NCBI GenBank assembly: GCA_015698045.1
Contig: BLAL01000259.1
Span: 1,240,001-1,304,000 of the forward strand
Reading direction: 5' to 3'
Length of the DNA stretch: 64,000 nt
Source of the DNA: Rhizophagus clarus
Taxonomy: Eukaryota; Glomeromycota; Glomeromycetes; Glomerales; Glomeraceae
Each line of letters starts with the position of its first letter. Within the stretch, counting starts at the first letter, position 1. Shown here piece after piece: positions 46,600 to 61,699 of this stretch. Position numbers and translations under genes: made by a program. Below the pieces are notes generated by a model that was not told the origin of the DNA, searched no databases, and saw nothing but the letters and a program-made list of their open reading frames with translations.

Positions 46600-47039
46600 A
46601 AGCTCGAGTTTTTTTTTTAAGTTTAATTTTTTCAGTTTTTTTTCTTCCCCTTTTTTCCTTCTTACTTTCCTATTTCCTTTCTTTCTTATTTCCCTTTCTC
46701 TTTCCCTTTTGTTCTTTCACATTATCTTCCTTCGTCCTTTTCTCTATCTTTCTTTCATTCACCTTTTTTTCACCTTTTTTTCTCTTTTTAAATCAATGCC
46801 CTTCAAAAATGATACGAGAAGCAATTTTTGAATGACATGTCAGAAGTTTGGTAGGAATTTTATTAGTATAACTCTTGATTAATACCAGTTTTCAGGTACT
46901 TTTTTAATAAAAAAAATTGAAAACTTTTGGAAAAAAATGTTATTTTAACACTTTTCTTCCTATCTTATAGTTTTCAAGATCTGATTTTAGACTATAAATG
47001 AAGCATTAGTAAGTTTCAAAATAAACTTCAAAAAATAGT
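46600..47039. other. Pyrimidine-rich stretch and AT-rich spacer
   Basis: 46600-46790 is C/T-rich, and the ORF in it (Phe/Ser/Leu-rich) is compositional. The remainder shows nothing I can name. Confidence 0.4.
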
Positions 47040-48440
47040 TAAACTTATAAAAAGTTAACCTTAAACAGGTTTTAATGTTTTTTTATGCTTTTTGTAGAAA
47101 ATTGGCTTCGACATGTACATCAATATTTCAGTTAAGTTTTAAAAATATTAAAAAAAAACATCTAATGTTTTTTTTTATCTTTTTTTGTAGAGAATTTAGC
47201 TTCAATTCAGATACTGTTTTTCAGGTGGCAATGTTTCAAAAATCTTTAAACTCATTTATTTTTGTAGAGAAATTAGCACACTGATATTCCAGTTAAGTTT
47301 TAAAGTTTTATTTCAAAACTTATTATTAATAAAAACTTTTAATTTATTTATTTAAGGAGTACTTGACAGGGAAAATTGCAGTAGAATATACCTACTCAAA
47401 TAGAACATTATAGACGTATTTAAATGTAAGAAAATATCATATAAGAGTTATACTAACAAATTAATACACTGGCGTTTACCTACTCTAATAATATGTAAGT
47501 ACAGAAGTTCGTATCAGGGTTATTGCCAGAGTTGTATATGGCAGTAAAACTATTTGAAGACCAAACATTGACTGATGCTATAAATCAAACAAAGGCCTGT
47601 GAATTAACATTGACCTCTGGAAAAATAAGAATGATTAATTATAAGATCTTGGCATTCAATTTTAGATTATAAACAGAATGCTGGTAAGTTTTTGAAAATA
47701 GTTTAAAAACTTTCTTTAAAAAACATTATATTAACATTTTTTTATTTAATTTATTTATTTATTTTGTAGGAAATCAGCTTCAAAGTTAGATATCAGATCA
47801 AGCTTGTTTTATAAATCTTCTTCTGAAAAAAAGGTTTCAAACTTTTTTTTCTTTATTTTATTGTAAGAAATTAGCTCCAACTTGGATATCAGAATTCCAA
47901 AGTGAGTTTTGAAATATGGACCTTTACGATGAAATATTTCCTAATATTTTATTTCTTTTTTTTTTTTAGACAGTTTGGAATAGATTTTTAGCGATATATT
48001 TTTTTAGATGATTCTGGATGTGAAAAGTTTGATTTTACTCTTTATTTTTAACTTTGGAATAGGTAAATTTTGTAAATTTTGCAAAACTTTTTTTAATTTT
48101 TATTTAATTAAAAACGTTTATTAATATTTCTCTTGTTTCTTTTTTTTGGGTTTTAGGCCTAGATGTACTGGAAATGCTTGGAATGTAAATTTCGTAATGG
48201 AGTGTAATAAAAAGGATTTTATCTTTTAATTTGATTAATTAGAAACATTAAAACTAACATTTTTTTGTTTTTTTTGTAATTGTATTTAGCTTTAGATCCT
48301 TTGTAGTGAGTTTTAAATATATTTCAAAATTTTATTCTATTTTATTTTTTAAAAGAAACAATCACTAATGTTTCTTGTCTCCTTATAGATTCCAGTTTCA
48401 ATCAGGCTTTGGATTGCAAATTTCGAACTTCAAAAATTTT
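47040..48440 (+). repeat. Array of diverged exon-like units
   Basis: TTTTTTGTAG followed by AGAAAATTGGCTTCGAC, GAGAATTTAGCTTCAATTCAG, GAAATCAGCTTCAAAGTTAG, GAAATTAGCTCCAACTTGG or similar recurs near 47090, 47187, 47768 and 47868. Each is followed by ATATCAG/AAG and a T-rich stretch. The pattern looks like an intron acceptor plus short exon, repeated and diverged. No continuous reading frame results. Confidence 0.45.
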
Positions 48441-48559
48441 ATTATAGAATTTAGTATAGATTTAACATAGATTTCAAACTGATTGTATTTTATTAATTAT
48501 TATAAAGTCACATTTAACAATAAAGTAATTTAACAATAAATAATATTATACTATTTAAC

Positions 48560-48960
48560 TTAAAAAATTTCCTGATCAATTAGGAATCAATCAAAAGTCT
48601 ATACAATATTTTTTTGCAATTGGACATAACCTATTGATTACATTTTGGTGAATCATATATATAAATTGATACAATTAGCAAAAATGGCATTAATTGGTAA
48701 GCTGAAAAATAAGAAAAATGGATATCAATAGGTCATTTCAGTCAAGTAAATAAAAAAAAACTGGATAATAATAGGTCAACCTAATTGATATCCAGTTGCA
48801 AATGAATAGGTATTCTATTGATAACTTAAATATACTCAATTTATGCCATTTTAAAGCTACCAATTGGGTACTCTGATAAAATAAATTAAAAAAAATTGGA
48901 AATCATCTAGGCTCCTATAGAATAGCCTAAATGATTTCTGATTTGGCAGCCTTTGACCTA
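48560..48960. repeat. Copy of a dispersed AT-rich family (ATTGATAACT / AATAGGTCA words)
   Basis: Words such as CTATTGATAAC, AATAGGTCA and AATTGATATCC are shared with 43150-43330 and 50735-50830. A hairpin, GAAATCATCTAGGCT against AGCCTAAATGATTTC, lies at about 48899-48940. Confidence 0.45.
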
Positions 48961-49084
48961 TTTAAAAATAGAATTCATTCATAAAAATTGAGAATTTTGA
49001 TTATTTTGACTAACAAATATTGCAAAATAAAGCATGAAGGGATACTATTATATTACTTTTTCATATTTGAAATAATTTTAAAAG

Positions 49085-50575
49085 GCAACCACCACAAGGT
49101 ATAATAGCACTACCAAATGATGATAATGATAGTAACAGTAAAATAAATTTTGATGATGGTAATGAACAATGAAATAATTATTATGATATTGATATGCAAT
49201 TAAAAAATAAAGAATATAATGGTTATGAGAATGCAGGAAATGATAATGTTTATGCAACATCATCAGAAAATGATGATAATTATACAGCATCTTTAGAAAA
49301 TAAAGAATATGATGATTATTATAATAGTGATACAGGAATAATATTTCTAGAAAGTAAAGAGTTAGAAAGTGATACAATATCTTCTTCAGATAACAGAGAA
49401 AATAATCGTGCTAAACCCCCTCCCTCATCAGAAAATAAAATATTCATTAATAGAGTACTAGATAAAAGCAATTTACCAAATTTTAATGGTAATTTTGCAC
49501 CATACTTCTAAGATTTTACTACTGCTGCTTTATTTTATTGGATTCATAAACATGATATTTTAACAAAAGCATACAAAGATCTTGTTGATATTATTATGAG
49601 TCAAGAATTTAATAGAAACCATATTATAAGAAACATCTAAAGATTTCAAACATAGAGGCAACATCTTTCTTTTCTTTCAATATTTGCAAAATCTGTTTCA
49701 ATTTTATCAAAAAAATACTATCAACTTCTAAAAACTTAAAGATATCATAACTTTCAATAAATGATATCATTTGGTATGTCCTTAATAATCCAACATTAGT
49801 CAATAACATATATTTTGATCCTTGTATTAATTCAAAAACAAAATTTGAATACTGGCATAGAACTTTATGGACAGAAACACCTCTTTTTGGCCAAAAACAA
49901 TTAACAATATTACAAGGTAAAGATCATATTTATTGTTGTTTATTTTTCTTTGTGATTTTGTAATATAATATAATTTTATTGTTTTTTTTTAATAAATATC
50001 TAATAAAGACATATAAATGTGAGAATTTTATTTATTATTATAATAATGATAATAATGAAATACTGCACCTTGGCAGATTAAAGGCAATATTAATAAATAA
50101 AGTTGATAAATAATATCAGTTAAGAATCCAAAAAATTTTTTATTATAATGATTTACCTGAAACTTTTAAAAGTGTACTAAAATAAAATCATTCTCTTATT
50201 GGTAAAGTTTAGTTACAGGATCTATCAATTCAAACAATAGAAATATTACAAATTTCTAAAAAAACTAATATGATAATGATATTTTAGTATAATCAAATTC
50301 CTGAAGAAACATTATTATATATCACTGAAATAGTTTATAAACATGATAGTTAATAGCATATTTGTAATGTAGATTTTTCATATAAACACCCTACTGATAA
50401 TATCATAACAAGGCCACCACCATCTCCTTCCATAAAAGTCTGCAAGCTATTTTTAAATCTTTATTACGATGATTTCAGCACATACCAAAATGTTTATCAT
50501 TCATTAGAAGGGGTTTATATAAAATTTGGAAACATGCTAAGTTATTAAAAAAAGTTACTCAAAAATCATTTTTAC
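49085..50575 (+). pseudogene. Second relic of the large transposon-type gene
   Basis: Fragments align in order with the gene at 31136-39177: NGNFAPYF then a stop and DFTTAALFYWIHKHDI (49485-49570), KFEYWHRTLWTETPLFGQKQ (about 49835-49900), ILHLGRLKAILINKVDK (about 50065-50110), YKHPTDNIITRPPPSP (about 50385) and LFLNLYYDDFSTYQNVYHSL (about 50450-50515). There are many stops. It ends abruptly at about 50575, where a different repeat begins. Confidence 0.6.
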
Positions 50576-50590
50576 TAGTCAAACGATGTC

Positions 50591-50652
50591 AAATAGGGAA
50601 CCAATTAGATAGAATCTAGATCACTGGATTCAACCTGATTGATTCCCTATTT
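50591..50652. repeat. 15-bp inverted repeat
   Basis: AAATAGGGAACCAAT (50591-50605) and ATTGATTCCCTATTT (50638-50652) pair with one mismatch around a 32-nt loop, at the truncation point of the transposon relic. Confidence 0.55.
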
Positions 50653-50950
50653 TTTTTTATTTACTAAATTTTAAAATTCCGATTGCTGTCAAAAAATGAT
50701 ACAAAAGAAGAACACTAAGGTTTCAATCAGGGTGTTCAAATAGGTTACAATCAGGTATATCATATTAGTTAACAATAGGATATTTCCTATTGTCTACTAT
50801 TGGCATACCGATTGATAACTTTTGACATAATTTTCATCAATAAAAATAGACCAATTTGTATAAATTTTATAATTAATTCAATATTGGATATCAAAAATAC
50901 ACTCAAAATAGTAATCTTTTATTGTTATTTATTTAACCTTATTGTTTTTA

Positions 50951-51950
50951 CAGTCAACTTTCTCTAAGCACACCCCCCTTAGAATCAGGTATAAACGTGC
51001 ACTTATATCTTAAAAGACATGATAATTCCAGAATCCATCGGCTGGATCTTTGAAGTTGTATTTGGAGGTAAAAAATAAACTTCAACATGTGGGAGAACCA
51101 GATCTTGTAGCTTATGACTTGAGCAATTGTCAAGCAATAATAAAACACGTTGACCCCCATACTTCCGGGCAACCTGATAATCAAATTCTTGAAGCCACTC
51201 TTGAAAAAGAGTTATAATCAGTGATGTGCATTTTATGCTTCCAATGAAATAAAATTCGATTGGAAGCTTCCAATCCAAATGAATTTATTAAGGAATTATG
51301 CTTCCAAACCTTCCAAAAGTGCTTTCAAGAGTGCTTCCAATCTTCCAAGTGCACATCACTGGTTATAATCATCCAAGCCTTATTATTGTTTCGATACTTT
51401 ATTGGCAGATTATTAATATTTACATTTTTGAAATATCGCAGCTTGGCAAATTTTCCAATTATTAAAGGATCCAGTTTGTGTGACCTATCAGCATTTGCGT
51501 ATAAAGCAATTAAGAGACGCTCCTTATTTTTTTTTCATCCAGAAATACGTTTTGTGGCTAGTGTTCGATCTGGTTCTAGTCTATAAAAATAAAAATAATG
51601 TTAATCTTTCTTAATTTAATTATTAATATAAAATATTAAACAAAATTTAAAACATTACTGGTAAAAAACCCTGTTTCATCCATATTGTAAATTCATTTTT
51701 TCAAGAGGATAGTTTGCACATTTACTATGCAACAGTGGCAAAGCTTCATCAATAGCGGTTTGGTCAGAAGATGCTGCTTCTCCATGAAGTTTTTCCTGAC
51801 AAATCCCGTTTTTTTTCTTAAATCCTTGAAGCTAGCCAGAGGAAAATTGTAATGTATCCTCAGGAACTATTAGCTCACTTGCTAGCAATTTTACTTTTTC
51901 AATCAGTATTGCATCAGGAAATTTTATAGAGCGAAAAATTGCATAAGTTT
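50951..51950 (-). pseudogene. Pogo/Tigger-type transposase relic with a MITE inside
   Basis: The minus strand reads the C-terminal DDE domain of a pogo-type transposase. YPLEK, stop, IYNMDETGFF (about 51670-51700) gives the first Asp. RLEPDRTLATKRISG and LDPLIIGKFAKLRYFKN follow, then KAWMIIT, continued after the MITE by LFQEWLQEFDYQVARKYGGQ. VLLLLDNCSSHK gives the second Asp, and LPPNTTSKIQPMDSGIIMSF the third, ending at 51003. At least three stops interrupt it. Beyond the stop, CAGTCAACTTTCTCTAAGCA at 50951 after TA is the element end. The N-terminal DNA-binding part is missing, replaced by the 50-bp array beyond 51950. It could descend from an element that mobilised the pogo-like TIR structures at 10.9-21.7 kb (inference). 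Confidence 0.8.
51211..51369. mobile_element. 143-bp hAT-like MITE with 8-bp target duplication
   Basis: The insert 51219-51361 starts CAGTGATGTGCA and ends with TGCACATCACTG, perfect 12-bp TIRs. GTTATAAT flanks it at 51211-51218 and 51362-51369. Taking out the insert and one duplication restores the pogo transposase frame (KAWMIIT joined to LFQEWLQE). TIR type and 8-bp duplication fit hAT. Confidence 0.9.
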
Positions 51951-52040
51951 ACAATTTTGTAAGTTTACGAAAGTTTATGGCATAATATTTCAAAAAATTT
52001 TGAAATATTACATAAGTTTATAATTTCGTAAGATTTATAT

Positions 52041-52330
52041 GATATTACAGTCAAAATATTACGCAAGTTTTCAATATCGTAAGATTTACGCAATATTACG
52101 GTCAAAATATTCTGCAAATTTATGAAACTGTAAACCTGCATAATATTACGGTTGAAATATTTCAAAAATTTACGAGACTGTAAACCTGCGTAATATTATA
52201 GTTAAAATATTTTGAAAATTTACAAGACTGTAAATCTGCGTAATATTACAGTTGAAATATTTCAAAAATTTACGAGACTGTAAATCTGCGTAATATTACG
52301 GTTAAAATATTTCAAAAATTTAATATTACT
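52041..52330. repeat. Tandem array, 50-bp period, six units
   Basis: TAATATTACGGTTGAAATAT or a close variant recurs at 52041, 52091, 52141, 52191, 52241 and 52291, with TTTACGAGACTGTAAA between. The regular 50-bp spacing and low divergence in the last four units suggest recent expansion. A more diverged extension reaches back to about 51950. Confidence 0.85.
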
Positions 52331-52572
52331 ATTCGATCGTTAAAGCTGCATATGCAGTAGAACGTATACAAGGGGCATGTGATACTATTGAATAATCAAA
52401 AATAATATAAACACCTTTTCTTTTATATAAACACCTTTTTTTTAAGTTTGGGAAAACAAATTTATTTTTATTTACGAATTTTTTATTATTTACAATTTTT
52501 ATGTTAAAATTAAAGTAAATTCTAATTTTTATTATAACTTAATAAAAAAATACACATTTGATACTTGTTCGC

Positions 52573-52592
52573 TACTATTTTATAAAATAGTA
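52573..52592. repeat. Perfect 20-bp palindrome
   Basis: TACTATTTTATAAAATAGTA reads identically on both strands, next to a GC-richer stretch (52593-52690) that is neither coding nor a recognised RNA. Confidence 0.5.
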
Positions 52593-53053
52593 CCCAGGCT
52601 GTACAGCGTGAATGTTAGTATCAGTCACAGCCCAAAAAAAACGTGAGTCTCCAGCCGATATTTGGTACGGACTGGGCCTAGCTACTCACTTAATAAATAA
52701 TAAAAAGATAAAAATAATTATCTTCTACGATAGTCGAGAAGTCCATTTTTACTGTCAAAAAGATGGGTTATCTTATGTATAAAGATTCAAAATGTGTAAA
52801 AATTTTTAAGAATTTTTTGTAAAATGTTTAAGCTAAATTTCAATCAGTAGTGAGAATTGTTAAAACTTTAAAAGATTCAGTTATTGATTTAATAAATATT
52901 AAATATTTATATATATATATATATGTATATATATTTTAATGATCTATATATGCTTTTATTGATATTTAGTTTATATACTATATAAGCAATTTATCAGAAA
53001 CTATATTCAATTTAATCTGCAGAATGTAATCATTAAAATAAAATGATTATTTA

Positions 53054-53556
53054 TAAAAAATTAGAAATCTGATTTTTTACTAATATAAATCTAATGATTA
53101 TAAAGTATTTATGCTAATTGTATTCAAAAATATAACAAGAATCTGGATCAAAATAAATATTATGGAAAAATTTGTGAAGAATTAATAAAGAATCAGATTT
53201 TTGATTTTTTACTAATGTATTATTATTTGATCAGCTGAGTATATTATATAAATATAAGTGAATTATCAGGAATCTGATATTTATACAATATTTATCTAAT
53301 TTATACCTTATATTTTACTAGAACTTTAAAAGATTCAATTGTTAATTTAGTAAATATTAGATATTTATTTGTAAAAAATTAGAAATCCAATTTTTTATCA
53401 ATATAAATCTAATATTTATAAAGTATTTATATCCAATTGTATCCAGAAATGCAATAAAAATCTGGATTTAATTGAAAATAAGTATTGGAATTATATAATA
53501 AAAAAATCTGTAAAAAATCAGATTTTTGATTTTTTACTAATATGTTATTATTTGAC
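53054..53556. repeat. Direct repeat of about 180 bp, two copies
   Basis: 53054-53230 and 53372-53556 share order and words: AAAAATTAGAAATC, AATATAAATCTAAT, AAAGTATTTAT, AATCTGGAT and CAGATTTTTGATTTTTTACT. Confidence 0.6.
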
Positions 53557-56151
53557 TAGTGTATAGTTTTTATAATTTATAAATTAATATTAATTATCAA
53601 TTTAATTCATGATTCATGTAAAAAGTAGAGAATTTAATTATTAAAAACTGGGGTTAAAGTTATATATGGTAATATATAATAGTGTAGAATCTAAAGACGT
53701 AGCAAATTAAAATACTAATTTTTTAAATATGATGTAAAAATTAAAACCATTAGTATAAAATTATACTAGTTAGCTAACTTTTTACTAAAAGTCTGACAAA
53801 ATTTTTAATCATTAGAAATAACTTTTCTATGAACCCAAAAGTAAAAACCCATTATTTATAATGTTAAAAATAAAGTTTTCTTTTTTTTAAATTCATAAGT
53901 AAATTATTTTTAGTACTCAAAAAATTTACCAAACTTTCAATAAAAAGAAAGCTAAATAGTACAATTTTATACTAATAAATTTAGTTTTTATATTATATTA
54001 TATTTTAACAATTAGTAATTTGGTTTACTATGACATCAGATTTTGTACTATTATATAATTAGTCTCAATTTTCAATATCAGACTCTCTACTTTATATATG
54101 GATCATGAATTAAAAATTAAACAAAAAGTAAATAAGTAAAAATATAAAATATAAAAAAGAATTTTTTTTTAATATATTAAAAGAATATAATAATTAATTG
54201 TTTTTTTTTTTAGATTATTAGACTTTTAAATTAATTAATAAAAAATGTTTTTTATTATAATAAAAAAAAATTATTAAATAAAACAATAAAATATATATAT
54301 ATTTATTCCTTTATGATGCAATATTTCTATAAAAAATTTTTTATACATCTTTTAATAAATATTTTTAATTTTGAAATTTTTTATAATTTAAATAGAAATT
54401 CAAAATATCATTTTTTTTCTGTTTTTATTAATTGGAAATGAACTTTCAATAATTTCACTTTTTTATTGAATCTACAAATAACTTTTTTTAAAAAACTTAC
54501 CTTCTAAGTCTTTTAAAATCAAACTCCTTTTAAATAAACTTTCTACTCTAGAATATATAAAAAAATACTTTTATTATATTTATAGTAACGCACATTATTT
54601 TTTATGTGGTATCTTTTCAGAAATCTTATCACTTATATAGTTTTATCCAAAAATTATTTTCTTACAAAACTTTATTTTAAAGACACTATTCAATTTATTT
54701 AAATATTTATTTATAATAATATACAAATTAGAATTTTTTCATCAGATTTTTTTTTGCTTAATATATAAACAATCAAATATAATGATCATATTTACATTTT
54801 TAAGAAGATTTATTTCACATAATTTTATTTTATTTTTACAAAAATATTTGTTAACTACTTTAATTACAAATTTATTATATCATATTTTAGATCGTAATTA
54901 TAATTTTACTAGACATACAATATATGAACTCTTTGTTATGACTTTATCTATATGGAAAAATAACCTTAGCATTACATCTAAACATAAAAAATGTTTTTAT
55001 AGTATTGATTCCTATCTACATCATCATCACATTAACAATTATAACAAAGAATTGACCTGTAAAGAACTTTTTTAATATGTTCATTTTTCTATAGATATAT
55101 TTGATTATTACATTGATTGTGTAAGTTAATCACACAACTTACTAGTATTTTATATTAAAAAGTATTTGAAAATTATTTAATTATTAAGACTTTATACTGA
55201 AGGTGATATTTTGTATCTTGCAGGATTAAGTTGCTTTCACTTGTAATTTCAACTAAAAGGTTTATGATTATTTTTTAGTTCTTTTAAATTAGTATTAGTT
55301 TAATCAAGCCTTAATGCTCATATATTCTACATATGTATTGAATTTATTTTATCAGCTTCACTTTATAACTTTTAATTATAGATTTTCTTGTTATAATTAA
55401 AATAAAAATAAAAAGTATATATATATTTATTATATTTATTAAAATTAAAAAATTAAAATATTGGATCAATTTTATTTTTTTAATATTTATATTTTATCAA
55501 TATGATTAGTATACAATTAATAATTTATTATAAATAATAATATATATAATCAGCCAAATATAGGTCAAAAATACACAAACTAAATCTTTTACATATAAAA
55601 CAAAAATTTTGATAAAAAATATGCAATCTAATAATCTTAGTCATGTGAAATAAACTGTCTAAAGAAACAAATTTAATTTATATAATACTGTATATATATT
55701 TTTTAATGTAAATTTTAAATAATCAAAATAAAGAAAAAAGTAATTAACTTCACTAAAACAAGCAGAATACTTGATAAATATAAGATTATGTAAACTGTAT
55801 GTATGGTGTTATATGTGGTATTTAGTATCCAATTAAAAAAAATCTATCTTAACATTATCTTTAAATTTCTTTATCATTATTTAAGTTTAACAGGATGTCA
55901 GGATGTTCAATAGTAATTACAGCAGAATTATCTACTAAGTGCCATTTGTACATAATATTGTATTTTATATTAAATCGTTAAAATAGTGATCATCCTCCTA
56001 TCAATAAATTAAAAAATTTTTTGCATCGCATCAAATACTAGTTTCGCATCAAATACTAGTTTCGCAACATTTATTTTTTATTTCGCATAATAAAATTCAC
56101 TAATTCTGGATAATGAAACAAAACCACCGATATGTTGAACTATTAAGAAGA
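53557..56151. other. AT-rich spacer before FYV7
   Basis: About 2.6 kb of extremely AT-rich DNA with no credible gene. The 97-codon frame at 54782-55075 has only AT-driven composition. An 18-bp direct duplication (CGCATCAAATACTAGTTT) lies at 56027-56062, about 90 bp before the FYV7 start. Confidence 0.45.
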
Positions 56152-57007
56152 ATGGAAAACCGCCCAAAAAATAGGTCGCATAATTCTTACCGTAAGACTA
56201 AAGACATTTTTTTTCGAATGTAACAACACTTAAATGATGGTAATAACATTTTGTTTATTTAACAGCAAGACAAACCAGAAAGAAACTTATTAGTAAAGCA
56301 AAAATAAAACAAGAATATTACAAGACCTTGAAAAAAGAAGATAAAAATTTATTACTTCCCACGTTTTATCATGAAGTGTGTAAATTTATGAAATTTATTT
56401 AAATAAAAAACCAAAGTTAATTGCAATGATTAATTTTAGATTTTTGATTCTGACATAATTGAAAGAAGCCCTGCGTCTTCCTTAAGCAATGATTCAACAA
56501 AAGAGAAAGGGCGAAAAGATCTGAAAGACAAAAAAGAAATAAAGGTTAGTTTCATGTCTTTCACGAGAATATATTCAGTTATTCACAAAACCTGTTCTAA
56601 CGAGAAATAATATTTACAGAAATCCAAAATCAATAGGTTATTTAAGTCTATTTTTTTTTTTTACATTGATTAATATAATTTCTTATAGTAATTCTCTTTT
56701 TAACCAAATGCAGAAAATCGAAACCTAATCCATTTTACAAGGTTTTTCAAAAAAGAGAACGAGTCCAACGAGAGAGGTGTGCCGAAAGAGAAGTGAGTTA
56801 ATTGTTTGTTGTATTAATTACTGAAAATGAAAATCTTATTAGTTTAATCTTACGTAGTCAATACGGCAAGAACGACAATTTTGTAAGAAAAAAAGAGAAG
56901 CTTATAATGCTCTACGTAACAAAACGAAAAAGAAGCTTATGAAGTGCAATTATAAAGGACAACCTGTTATGAAATCTCGAATTGATCACATATTATCAAA
57001 AATCTAG
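56152..57007 (+). CDS. FYV7: FYV7/CCDC59-type pre-rRNA processing protein
   Basis: Small basic nucleolar protein of the Fyv7/TAP26 family, needed for 18S rRNA maturation in yeast. Six exons: 56152-56191, 56266-56375, 56440-56544, 56620-56636 (17 nt), 56714-56792 and 56858-57007. They total 501 nt (166 residues plus TAG), all in phase. Family signatures are SKPNPFYKVFQKRERVQRER and the C-terminal block REAYNALRNKTKKKL followed by NYKGQPVMKSRIDHILSKI. The middle (residues 50-85) is Ser/Lys-rich. The micro-exon (KSKINR) is needed: joining exon 3 directly to exon 5 gives an immediate stop. A four-codon upstream ORF (ATG TTG AAC TAT TAA) lies just before the start. Confidence 0.85.
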
Positions 57008-57053
57008 CTTTTAGGGTTTTATATATAATAGTCAATTATTTTCGATATTAAAT

Positions 57054-57059
57054 CACGTG
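57054..57059. promoter_or_regulatory. CACGTG box between FYV7 and PRP4
   Basis: ATCACGTGAT lies 292 bp upstream of the PRP4 start and 47 bp after the FYV7 stop, matching the box upstream of RPC2 in sequence. Confidence 0.35.
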
Positions 57060-57350
57060 ATTTTATAAATCAATTTTATAAAGATCAAAATTTTGGTTTA
57101 AAAAGGTTCATCCGTAAAATAAAAATAGATTTTATATTATGATAGAATAAACACCGCTTTAACTTTCGTCGAGATATTTTGTCGATCTAGAGTTTTCCCT
57201 TTTAATTCTTCTATAGTAAACTGTTTACTACATTTTAAGTTTGTGGCTTCAGGAGAGAGATTTTTTTTTTTTTGTGTTTGAGTAAAACCACTGACTTTTT
57301 TTTAATCTTTTCGTAAAATATCTGCCTAAATTCGGTAATTAATAAAAAAA

Positions 57351-60681
<3,331 letters not shown>

Positions 60682-60956
60682 AGCAACAGCATATAATCAA
60701 GAATGGTATATACAAAAAAAAATTTTTTTCGCAAGTTTTAATTATATATGTTTAATTAATGTCATTTTTTATTTTGTTATATAGATACTAACAAATTTAT
60801 TAAACTAGTAATTCACAAAAACATTTTTTATAGTTTTTCAACTGAATGTAATAATAATAAAGAAATCGAAATCACAATCTTAATAAATTTGATAATATTT
60901 GCACGTGACAGTTAATTTATTAATCATTGAGACAAAAGATTACCATTTAGTGAATT

Positions 60957-61521
60957 TCATTTTTTTGTGGCGGAAGCCTTAATAACCTTTTTGACAATTT
61001 TCTGTTCCTCAATAAGGAAAGCACGTACAATCCTTATCATAAAGAAAAGATTAATGAACTAAACCAACATCTGATTAATATTATTTAATGAAAAAAATCC
61101 AATACTTACCTATCTCTGACACATCCAGCACAACGACTACCACCATAGGCCCGCTGTACTTTCTTTTGGCGCTTAGATATTCTTGCATATTGTCGCGGTC
61201 TTAGCGCTGGGATCTAATCAAAAATTTCCATGAATATAGATCAAATTTCATAAAAATAAATTTGGTAATAAATCTATATTAATTCATACTCCAGGAAGTC
61301 TAGACCCACAGTCACCGCAGTGAGGTCCTTTAGCAGGCTTTTTCTCATATAACCAAGTAAGCTTACCACCTAGGATAGGGTAACGACGGATTAGAAGGCT
61401 ACTTATATATTTTTATTTCTTTTGGAAAAAAAAAAAGTCTACCGGGAGTCTTGATAACTCTGACTCTATTTGATTTGGTATTATAACTTAAACGCCGTCT
61501 GTAGGTTAGACGTTGTGCCAT
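60957..61521 (-). CDS. RPL34: 60S ribosomal protein eL34
   Basis: Cytosolic large-subunit ribosomal protein eL34. Four exons: 61521-61443, 61369-61290, 61213-61110 and 61032-60957, summing to 339 nt (112 residues plus TGA), all in phase. It starts [20 protein letters not shown] and continues [38 protein letters not shown] and [20 protein letters not shown]. The CGDC and CAGC pairs are the zinc-binding cysteines kept in many eukaryotes. The length is typical (110-121 residues). CACGTG lies 162 bp upstream of the ATG. Confidence 0.97.
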
Positions 61522-61682
61522 TGGTATTATATTTCTATAGTTAAAAATTCACAAGAAAAGTTAATATTTTGGCTTGTCTTAATGTCGCAATAATAATCTA
61601 TACCTTTGATAATATCAAACAACGGATGGAAGAGAAAGATCAGAAGAATTTAAAGTTTATAAGCATCACGAGGAAATTTAAT

Positions 61683-61688
61683 CACGTG
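61683..61688. promoter_or_regulatory. CACGTG box upstream of eL34
   Basis: AATCACGTGACT lies 162 bp upstream of the eL34 start codon. Its position parallels the box upstream of RPC2. Cbf1-type binding sites control ribosomal-protein genes in some yeasts; a link here is inference. Confidence 0.4.
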
Positions 61689-61699
61689 ACTAAGTTTCA

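Noticed and set aside
52593..52700. GC-richer stretch as a structured RNA gene or coding fragment
   Set aside because: No consistent stem pattern, box elements or open frame; probably a transposon fragment that I cannot assign.
54782..55075. 97-codon ORF in AT-rich DNA
   Set aside because: Its Ile/Leu/Asn/His/Tyr composition is what this base composition gives by chance; no motif, no splice partners and no relative in the window.
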